From the NCBI RefSeq assembly GCF_029784165.1, contig NC_073696.1, positions 89,723,310 to 89,787,309 of the forward strand: a stretch of 64,000 nt of DNA, in the 5' to 3' direction. Position 1 is the first letter of the stretch. Every line of letters begins with the position of its first letter. The DNA is from Wyeomyia smithii. Taxonomy: Eukaryota; Arthropoda; Insecta; Diptera; Culicidae. The translations under genes and the position numbers were made by a program. Shown here in pieces: positions 55,858-64,000 of the stretch. The notes under the pieces are model-generated. The model searched no databases. It saw nothing but the letters and a program-made list of their open reading frames with translations, and had not been told where the DNA came from.

Positions 55858-56220
55858 GAAAATTCAGTATGCTGCCTTACTAGGGCCGCGATACCTAGTC
55901 TCGCGACGGGGCTGCCGTCTTTGATATAGCTGGCGAGACACCGCGTTTCATGATTCAGCCGCCCGCTCCGGATCAGACGCTGTTGTACGCCGCCTCTAAC
56001 ATGGGGAAACAGCCGCGTACGTTCCCCCTTCCCAGTCAGCATACGACCAAAGTTTCCACCGGGGTTGGTTACCCGATCTCCGCTAAGGTTACTCGTATCC
56101 CGGTCGGCACCACGTGGAGGTTGGGATAGGAGTTGCTGGACAGAGGTGAATGACCACAATAGGATCTCAAGTGACACGTGTCCAACCATTCGCCAACCCT
56201 TTCCTCCTGTTAATCTCCTT
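55858..56220 (-). pseudogene. RTE 5' part and N-terminal coding region
   Basis: The minus frame reads FGRMLTGKGE, LFPHVRGGVQQRLIRSGRLN, HETRCLASYIKDGSPVARLG and IAALVRQHTEFSILRTIQ. The same series, with substitutions that keep the frame, occurs in the RTE copy at 39170-39600. This suggests a real N-terminal extension of about 100 residues before the endonuclease. The coding region is cut by the R1 insertion. Confidence 0.65.
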
Positions 56221-56229
56221 AATTTAATC

Positions 56230-57281
56230 AAGAATAGTTAAAGAAAGTTAAGCCTACACGCAAAATTTCAAGCTTACAACAACCGATGTGTCCTCTCAAA
56301 ACGCACATTAAATGCTCTGGCTTTGCACAACAAATGTGTCAGAAGGATAACGCAACAGTTGCATAATGAATACATTAACAGATATCGAAATCAGAATATG
56401 TATAATACACATAAAATCGTAGTTTTTCGGTAGACTTCGGTTTTGAGTAAACGAACAGTTTTGGGGCGCTCAAAAATCCGCTGGTTACTCTCGCGAGTCG
56501 GTGCGTATCAAATGCTCGTGCATCCCTAATCACCGTCAGTAACCGAAACTGCCAATAGCGAGCCTCGTTGCAACAGAATTTACTGACGCTGGTGCCAGTA
56601 ACGTGGAACCGAATGCATATGAACAAAACTAGAGTCGTCGTTAAATGCAAAATGTTTTAAACAAATCCACTGTCTTTTTGATTGTTATTGATTCGATGAT
56701 GTTTTTGAATGACCGGATTCATGATAGTGAATCGATCAGTTCATATTTCCATTAACCTAGTCAGTACCAAGATCATCAATATTGATTACTGCTTGCACTG
56801 CTTCAACGATAGCAGCATTCTGAAAAATATTACCAATACCAGTACAAATCATCATGGCAATACGAGCACCGGTTAATACTTCAGAAGTGTTTTGATTTTG
56901 AGCCGTCCAATACATTGAACATTCGCTAGAGCATCAAACGCGTTATGAACAACACACATTCGTTGTACTGGTTCCGAAACAGTACAAAAGTTGCTCTAAA
57001 AAGACGCAATATTGATGTGGTAACGCACAGTCCAACTTTTGCGTGAACCTTTAAAATTAATATTAAAAATTCTCGTCAATATTTGGTTTTCTTCGTCATT
57101 GGGAACGAGCATGAGCGGGAGCATGCCATTATGATTTCCATTATGTTCCGTGTGAACCTCACAATGTTAAGTACGAGCTTCATCACGTGTTCAGCCTTGC
57201 TACAAAGAAATAGACAGGTCGCGGATTGCGTACTCCAGAGGAGCGGCTGAAATACGAAATGCGGTACCTTTTGTAAGGCTG
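56230..57281. other. No feature recognised
   Basis: About 1 kb without ORFs of interest or repeat ends. Confidence 0.5.
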
Positions 57282-57283
57282 TA

Positions 57284-58547
57284 ACGTATGCGTTAAAAAA
57301 ATTGACTTTTTCGGATGGTGAGAAAAAAATAACTACGACGGATATTTGAGTTTGGTAAATTACCCATGGAAGATAATCATGTTAGCTTCCTCGCAAAAAA
57401 ATTTCACGTCCTTGCATGCGGAACATTCGCCATGGCGGACGAAAACATGCGTGTATGCATGTTCTCTAGTTCTTTGGTCGTTTAATTTATCAATTGCTCC
57501 TCAGTTTTCGTGACAAAATTGTTGGAGTAGATCTCACGCTTCAGGCATAGCCAGAAATCCTCAATTGGACGCAACTTGGGGACGTTGGGCGGGTCCGCCA
57601 ACTTGGGTACCACATCGATATTCAGCAGCCCATCTCCTCCAACGATCGCTACGAGTAATGGGTCAACTCCAGATCCGACCAAAACAACGCGTCTTCGGCC
57701 TTTCAGTATTTCTTGATGAACGACGCTACTTCCGGCAGGCACTTTGTACCATAGATTACCCCGTTCACGGCCAGTCTGGTGCGAAAGAAGAGCAATTTAA
57801 ACATCCCTTTCTCGCTGATTGTCAGCCACAGCAGCACCTTCTTGGGGAACTTGGTGTGTGAAATATAGTTCACCTCGGTGCTCACTTCCTTAGTGGGGGA
57901 GGTGTAATACGAAGTGCTCTGCCAGTCGTTGTCATCCAGGGTGAAACATGTCTCGTCGGTCATCATCACCGTCACGTCGTGATTTGCCGTGAAAATCGAC
58001 TTGACCATCTTATTCAGCCGCTGCCGCTGCGTCATTGCCTGCAGCTCCGAGACAAGTGGACGGGACTGCTGCTTCCTGACATGTATGTCCATGTTCACCA
58101 GGTACTTTTTCACTGTTTGGTAGGTTGCACCGACCTCCCGTCCAAGCGCACGCAGCGATGTAGCTACTTTTTCCTCGGTCTTCCTCTCCAGCATCCTTTG
58201 GAGCTTCTTGTCGCTCAGGGTCATTGTCCGTCCGGAACCGGGCTTTCTTTCAATGCTCTGTTTGCTGTCCAATAGTGCCAAGATGTTGTAGATGCCGGAA
58301 TGGGCGTATCCGGTGTCCACGTACTGCCACAAAATGGCCTTTTTCGACGCGACGGTGAACGCGCACACTACTGAACGGAGTAGCTTCTCGCCATTACGGT
58401 TAGAGTTCGACTGATAGAGCTGTCAAATTTTTTCTGCTGACTCATGGGTTAATATGACTAATACTGAATGCGTAGTTTCGTCGTTGCGTGTAAAAGTAAA
58501 CCCATGAAAAATCGTCAAATTTTGTCCATTTTTTATAACGCAAACGT
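57284..58547 (-). mobile_element. ITm mariner element (DD37E type)
   Basis: 1264 bp. Ends ACGTATGCGTTAAAAAAATT (left) and complement ACGTTTGCGTTATAAAAAAT (right), flanked by TA (57282-57283 and 58548-58549). It encodes a decayed transposase on the minus strand. Its termini resemble those of the element at 68-3483 in the first bases (ACGTATG/ACGTRTG). The second long-arm transposon begins at 58551, directly at its edge. Confidence 0.85.
57482..58368 (-). pseudogene. DD37E mariner transposase, frameshifted
   Basis: The first frame (58368-57703) holds the helix-turn-helix region (about residues 10-90, with RKPGSGRTMTLSDKKLQRML and ATYQTVKKYLVNMDI) and the first catalytic Asp in VMMTDETCFTLDDNDW (about residue 136). 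The second catalytic block (FWSDLELTHYS) is readable only in a different frame and is followed by stops. The third (PNVPKLRPIEDFW) is in the frame of the ORF at 57742-57482. The spacing between the second Asp and the Glu is about 37 residues when the frames are aligned, the ITmD37E signature known from mosquitoes. At least two indels make it a pseudogene. Confidence 0.88.
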
Positions 58548-58550
58548 TAT

Positions 58551-59290
58551 GAGCAAAATCATTACAAATCGCCTGGAAATACGCGAAAATTTAACCGACC
58601 ATTTGTGATTTGAATGAAACTTTTCACACGTATTTGGCTTAGCAAACTGAGCATTTTTCTCAGGTGGAGAGTTTTTTTACTCCCATGATTTACATTCTAA
58701 AAGGGCGTATGCCTTTTGGCATAGGTTTTATTCGAAGCATTGTAGCCCAGAAACCGTTGGTTGTATAGAAAAACTGTCTGAGAATAAGTTGTAGGGAATT
58801 AAAAATGCACCATAAAGAAAATATACACTGTACAAAAAAATTTATTTTTGACCAAACAAAATTAAAAATAAACATTAAATTTTAATTTAAAAAATAAAGT
58901 TGATTTTTTTAATTTATTTTTTTAAAGAAACTTGACGTTAATACGCAACTTTTTAAGAAGAGTCCAGGATGGAGAAATGAAAAATAATTTTTTATGGTAG
59001 ATTATTTTTTTTATGAAAATTCTAATTCAAACATTTTTCAAAATATTTGTATTCTGATGATTTAAAAAGATGCAGAGAGTCATTTTGAATCAAAAAGCTC
59101 TTGATAGTAAACATTTATAAGGCATTGGTTTTCGAGTTATTTTAAATTTAAACTTAATAAATTATTAATATTTCGGAAAATACACGTTTTTTTTATTTGT
59201 CAATAGTTCTCCAGCAAAAACCATACGTTCATTGGAATGCTTGATCAAAAATATACAATTCATTCTTTGACAACAAAACGATTGGGCGAG
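58551..59290. repeat. Left inverted arm of copy 2
   Basis: Complementary to 60569-61293 and equivalent to the right arm of copy 1. It includes GGGCGTATGCCTTTTGGCAT near 58703. Confidence 0.85.
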
Positions 59291-59327
59291 CGGTTCTCAA
59301 GAAAAGAGTTAAATGTTCTAAGTGATA

Positions 59328-59449
<122 letters not shown>

Positions 59450-59530
59450 AATCAATTATTTATTTTCGAGTTTTATTATCTTAGGAACCTATTTTTTATG
59501 ACATAGATACTTTATAGAACTAGTTTCACG

Positions 59531-60217
59531 TTATATTTTATATACATCATTAGTAAATGATTCGTCATCTTTTGAAAACAGCTTCGTTCGTATCTTATTT
59601 TTTGAAATCGGAACAAAAGTGTAATACTTTTGTGTGGCAGCTATTATTATAGATTTTTTGAAAATATTGCTCCATTCTGTTACTCCTTGTTCATATTCTT
59701 CATATGATACCCAACTAAATGACATTTTTGATGAATTTTTATTACAATCATACAATTCTTTTGCGCTTGTAATGGGATGTTCGTGTTCTTTAGCTAAACT
59801 TGCATTTCCTGCCATTCGTTTTAATATGCCACCAATTGCATCGCATGGGCCTTTACCATGAGAAGTCGCAAAATAAAAATGCCACTCTGCATCGACGTTA
59901 TATTTTGTTTTGAACTTGCAAAGACTTGCAAAGTTTTTTCTATTTTTATATTGTGAGGCAGCTCCATCAGACATTAATATCGCTTTTTTCAACTCTATTG
60001 TTGTTTTCAAAAAACTTATTAATTTGGCAATGAACACCTGAACCGCAACAGTATCATGATGGAGTACTTCCGATATTATGATGTAGCTGATATTCTTAAG
60101 TGTTCCAGATTCTGAATAGTAAACAACGAAGGGATGAATAGTGGCTTGACTATTATTCCAATAACTACACGAATCACAAATTGATAAAGACGTATTAAAT
60201 TGAGCTTGACTGTTCAA
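59531..60217 (-). CDS. Transposase-like protein of the long-arm element
   Basis: 228 codons open in this frame. Order of motifs: CDSCSYWNNSQATIHPFVVY, SEVLHHDTVAVQVFIAKLIS, then ILMSDGAASQYKNRKNF (candidate catalytic Asp, about residue 83), WHFYFATSHGKGPCDAIGGI and LKRMAGNASLAKEHEHPIT, and a C-terminal half with FSWVSYEEYEQGVTEW. Upstream, to about 60345, the frame continues (HRCSSSLRKLNENVIAKLKI) toward an ATG equivalent to that at 1228, but a frameshift near 60290 breaks it. The family resembles transposase-like ORFs with SDGxxxQ(F/Y)KN and ATSHGKGxxDGxGG in other animals. I do not know a demonstrated function; as the only coding region of an element with arms and a target duplication, transposition is the likely role. 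Confidence 0.72.
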   Translation of the reverse strand: MNSQAQFNTSLSICDSCSYWNNSQATIHPFVVYYSESGTLKNISYIIISEVLHHDTVAVQVFIAKLISFLKTTIELKKAILMSDGAASQYKNRKNFASLCKFKTKYNVDAEWHFYFATSHGKGPCDAIGGILKRMAGNASLAKEHEHPITSAKELYDCNKNSSKMSFSWVSYEEYEQGVTEWSNIFKKSIIIAATQKYYTFVPISKNKIRTKLFSKDDESFTNDVYKI

Positions 60218-60568
60218 TATTTTTAATTTTGCAATAACGTTTTCGTTTAATTTGCGTAAGCTTGATGAGCACCGATGATCACGAAAGGGTCTTCTTCGAG
60301 CATTTGAGCTCGGTGTATTTCCTTTTCCCTTTATTCATCTTCACAAAATGCAAACTGTTACTAACACATCTGGAGTAGTCCAATCGTATTTATATAAGAA
60401 AACAAATATTATAGGTAACCCAGTAGTTATTGGTTGCGTACTTTACAAACAGTTATTATTAGTAAACAAGTAGGTAGTGTTGCACGACAAACATATTTTT
60501 TTATAAAACATTCGGCAAAGGGGAAAGTGTAGGTAGGCTAAGGTTTAGCGCTTGAGTTATTTATCCAA

Positions 60569-61293
60569 TCGTTTTGTTGTCAAAGAATGAATTGTATATT
60601 TTTGATCAAGCATTCCAATGAACGTATGGTTTTTGCTGGAGAACCATGGACAAATAAAAACAAACGTGTATTTTCCGAAATATTAATAATTTATTGAGTT
60701 TAAATTTAAAATAACTCGAAAACCAATGCCTTAAGAATGTTTACTACCAAGAGCTTTTTGATTCAAAATGACTCTCTGCATCTTTTAACATCTTCAGAAT
60801 ACAAATATTTTGAAAAAAATTTAAATTAGAATTTTCATAAAAAAATTAATCTACCATAAACATATTATTTTTCATTTCTCCATCCTGGACTTTTTTTGAA
60901 AAGTTGCGTATTAACGTTAAGTTTCTTTAAAAAAAAAATAAAAAAATATTCAACTCTTTTTATTTAAATTGAAATTTAATGTTTATTTTTAATTTTTTTT
61001 GGTCAAAAAAAAATTTTTTTGTACAGTTTATATTTTTTTATGGTGCATTTTTAATTCCCTACAACTCATTCTCAGACAGTTTTTCTATACAACCAACGGT
61101 TTCTGGGCTACAATGCTTCGAATAAAACCTATGCCAAAAGGCATACGTCCTTTTAGAATGTAACTCATGGGTGTAAAAAATCTCTCCACCTGAGAAAAAT
61201 GCTCAGTTTGCTAAGCCAAATACGTGTGCAAAGTTTCATTCAAATCAAAAATGGTCGATATACGACCATAGGTCATTTCGCGCGATCTTGCTC
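60569..61293. repeat. Right inverted arm of copy 2
   Basis: Inverted partner of 58551-59290 and equivalent to the left arm of copy 1, including the tip with GACCATAGGTCATTTCGCGC. Confidence 0.85.
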
Positions 61294-61309
61294 TTATGCC
61301 GAAAAAATT

Positions 61310-62085
61310 ATACACTTACTTACTTTACTATATTTACTTTCATGGTAACAGATCATAGAGCTTCTTTGTAGAACTCAAAATACGCGTTCATAAAACTTCG
61401 GCGATTCTTCGTCCACATCCACGCTTCATGTCCGTAGAACGCCACCGAAAAGAGGAGTTATAGCTGGCTACACAATCCGTAATGAGACTTGTTCTCTGCC
61501 GTAATCCCTCTATTCATCTCACGGCTTACTTCGTTATCATACGTTTCGAGTTTCCAAGATAAACAAATTTATCAACCTCTCCGAGAGCAACTCCATCTAC
61601 AGCGCCAAAGCCGCAGGATTATAACGCTCTCTATAAGCCACCATGTACTTCATTTTGATAGTGTTTATAGTGGTATTTAATACTCGCGGATTCCCTTCTG
61701 AGAGCCGCAAACTGCTGTTCCAAGTATATCTGTCCCATGTTCTACGCAAACTTCATGGATGCTGGGACATTTATGCTTGGAACGGTCGTGAAAGCCTCCT
61801 CCATATCTCTATGATTAACACCGATATTATCGATGTCGTCCTGCAGCTCCTCTGCACATCTGCCCCCCGTACAGCACCTTTCAAGGCTATATTAAATAGA
61901 AAGTTTGAGAACCACCTCCCCTTGCTTTAAACCATCCACCGTCACAATCGTCGCCCGCCATGCTCAAGCATAATCTGCCACAACTCATTGCGTTTCACTT
62001 TATCGTACTCCGCCTTGGAGTCTATAAACAGATGATGTGTCTTGTGTTCTCGAAGATTGTCTCAAACTGATCATCTGGTCCGTTA
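61310..62085 (-). pseudogene. RTE-type LINE 3' fragment
   Basis: The left end ACACTTACTTACTTTACTAT is the tetranucleotide tail of an RTE on the minus strand. Further right, degraded coding sequence corresponds to the region after the FADD box, the QQGEVVLKLS-like block (about 61930) and the AYDKVKRNE / TTDQM block (about 62000-62080). Many frameshifts. Confidence 0.65.
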
Positions 62086-64000
62086 TAGATCATTCGGCAA
62101 AAACGGCAACGACCTAAACGATGAAATAAGGACGACGAAGACATGGAATTGTAGATTGCTGTACGTCCCGGGTGGCAAGCGGATCCTACTTGATCAGCTG
62201 GAATTCCGCCACCTCGATATCGTTGCGCTCCAGAAACATTGCCTGAATGGAGAGGAGGTACGAAGGATTTACAAGGGAAGTTCTGAACTCGAGAAAGAAG
62301 TGTTTTACTTGCAGCTGGAGAAACTGTACGACAGCGGCTCGAATCCAGACATCAAAATCTTCTTCGAGGACATGAACGAAAAGAAGAAATTTACAAACCG
62401 AAGATCACACCAAGGCAAACGATGACGGCCACTTAGTTGCGGTATGCTTGCGCTCGCAATTATCGACCGTCCAGTACATACGCGATAACTGCACCACGTG
62501 ACTCAACGTCAGGCAACTCCGGAACCCTCAGGCTGCTAAGGAATACGCGCATTACCTCGCAGGAGTACAATCCACACCGCAGGAGCTTGTAGTTCGAGGA
62601 CGACTGTGGCAGGATTAGTACAGCTACAGGAGTACTGAAACGGCGACACTAATAGTGAAGGCACCGATCAGCAGAAACGACTGGTATACTGCCGTGAAAC
62701 GCATATCAGTCCCATCTGAATTTTCGTCGATTTTGAGTTATGACCATCAGAGGTTAGAATCGGCAATGCTTTACAAAATTAATGTGAAACATAACATAGT
62801 TTGTTCTGAAAAATTTTCAAAAAATATCAGGTCAGTTTGTCCCATCTTAAAAGTAATCGCATACCAGTCCCACAATGAATATTAAAAAAAATAACGCTTA
62901 TATTCAAAGTTCAAATGCTTTTTTTTCCACAACATTCTATTCTTCCCTGTTAATGTTAAGTAAAACTACACGAAAAAAATAAAAAAAGGTCATCAAAAAG
63001 AGCCAGATCCAAACTGAGACAATCTTCCACAAAGCTATCTTCATATGCGTAACAAGCACGGATCAGATCTGATGAGGATATTTTGCACGAGATTAAACAA
63101 TATTTTCACACAATAAGAATGATTCTCTTCAAGCAAAATTAACAAGTTTGATAACTATAAACAGCAACAAACTGATTCATTCTCAGTGGTCATAAAGACT
63201 GGGATTGTAAGGCGATTATTTTACCCGCTGTATTGCAAAATAATCGCATATCAGTCCCACTAAAATTTATTCAATTGTAATTGTTATAAATTGACTTTTT
63301 ATCAAACGAAAGTAACAAAAACATTAAAACCCATCAATCTGAGAAGAAAAAAACAATAATATTTCAAGCGGATCATATTTTATTGAATTAAACATTCATG
63401 ATCTTTTATCGCAATTTTCTTCGTTCGATGATTTCGCAGATGAGACTGATATGCGTTTCACGGCAGTACAACGAGGAACGCGAGGCAGTAGTGAATCGAA
63501 CCTGGTCAATATACTTGGGCAAGTAAACGAAGAGAAACAAGGCCAAGTAATAACGACATGATCACGATTTTTAACCGAAAAAAGCAGCAGCAAGAGGATC
63601 GGGCGTATGAGGTTTTCGAGCACCGGTCTTGTAGAGGATATATGCGGCAAGTCGATATGTGCAACGACGCGGTCGGGAACTTACTCACGGATGCCAGTGA
63701 GTTAGTCGACAGGTGAAAGCAGCATTTCGATGGACATTTAAATGGTGATACAGCAAACAGCACAGGATCTGACCGGGGAGCATCAGCAGCACCAGTTTTC
63801 GATGTTCATGAAGTTCGTTAGGCGATCAGGAAGCTGAAGAACAATAAAGCCGCCGGCAAAGACGGACTGCTGAGCTATGCTAGTTCATTTGAGAGATGGT
63901 AAAGCTACTAGACGATTGGATGAAGGGAGTCAATCTCATATACAAGAAGGGCGACAAGCAAGAGTACCACAATAACCGCGGCCTCTCGCTTATCAATGCA
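62086..64000 (+). pseudogene. RTE-type LINE fragment, opposite orientation, runs off the window
   Basis: The plus strand encodes TWNCRLLYVPGGKRILLDQLEF and LDIVALQKHCLNGEE (62140-62260), the start of the endonuclease, then LEKLYDSGSNPDIKIFFEDM (to 62380). After the MITE the linker and RT start follow (DAVGNLLTDASELVDRW, about 63665; RKLKNNKAAGKDGLLS, about 63825). Coding order is that of RTE, with large internal deletions in the endonuclease and several stops. It meets the minus-strand fragment head to head at about 62085. Confidence 0.7.
62689..63466. mobile_element. 778-bp MITE inside the RTE fragment
   Basis: Inverted ends CTGCCGTGAAACGCATATCA (both sides, continuing GTC(C/T)CATCTG) with TA flanks (62687-62688 and 63467-63468). 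The word GCATA(T/C)CAGTCCCA is repeated internally near 62858 and 63247. No coding sequence. Removing it and one TA rejoins the RTE sequence. Confidence 0.88.

Larger units (their letters stand above)
48375..56220 (-). mobile_element. RTE-type LINE interrupted by an R1-type LINE
   Basis: The 3' end at about 48375 carries a short tetranucleotide tail (AAGT repeats on the minus strand, CTTACTTACTTTT on the plus), typical of RTE elements. The coding region runs leftward from 51040 and the 5' part lies at 55858-56220, so the element without its insert is about 3.0 kb. The insert is flanked by TGGATTGTTCGTAGTATT at both sides. The RTE copy is dead: in-frame stop and loss of the FADD box. Confidence 0.88.

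Overview
This 64 kb window is AT-rich, intron-style eukaryotic DNA made almost entirely of transposable elements. The mix (ITm/mariner transposases of the DD37E type, RTE-, CR1- and R1-like non-LTR retrotransposons, a Ty3/gypsy element, hAT relics and many MITEs with TA target duplications) points to an insect, most likely a culicine mosquito. The species is an inference. I found no intact host protein-coding gene, no tRNA or rRNA gene and no CRISPR array.

Layout. 68-3483 is an internally deleted mariner-like element split by a 2.46 kb DNA transposon with ~700 bp inverted arms (270-2731). 4.4-5.0 kb holds the first copy of a repeat with a TATA-type promoter. 5.1-5.9 kb is an RTE relic. 7259-8498 and 9562-11021 are two hAT-type elements with 8-bp target duplications and smaller pieces nested inside. 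12028-20161 is a complete but decayed Ty3/gypsy element on the minus strand, with 919-bp LTRs, PBS and PPT. 21281-22139 is a MITE. 23.4-26.8 kb is a CR1/Jockey-group LINE with an intact 736-residue RT ORF. 26.8-28.7 kb is an RTE fragment split by a mariner-family element.

29.4-32.5 kb holds more copies of the promoter-like repeat, together with three 16-nt hairpins that match the geometry of histone mRNA 3' stem-loops. 32605-33057 is a pogo-like MITE. 33.1-37.2 and 39.7-44.8 kb are gene-poor with no recognisable repeat. 37.2-39.7 kb is an RTE copy carrying a 407-bp MITE. 44831-47678 is a tandem pair of ~1.43 kb units built from shorter sub-repeats. 48.4-56.2 kb is an RTE copy interrupted in its 5' part by a near-complete, GC-rich R1-clade LINE (51041-55839, 18-bp target duplication). 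57284-58547 is a DD37E mariner. A second copy of the long-arm transposon sits on its edge (58551-61293). 61.3-64 kb holds two head-to-head RTE fragments, one split by a 778-bp MITE.

The window is best read as nested insertions: transposon in mariner, mariner in RTE, R1 in RTE, MITEs in RTE and hAT in hAT. Most coding copies are broken by stops, frameshifts or loss of catalytic motifs. The most promising items for new biology are the long-arm transposon family, the histone-like hairpin/TATA repeats, and the tandem array at 44.8-47.7 kb.
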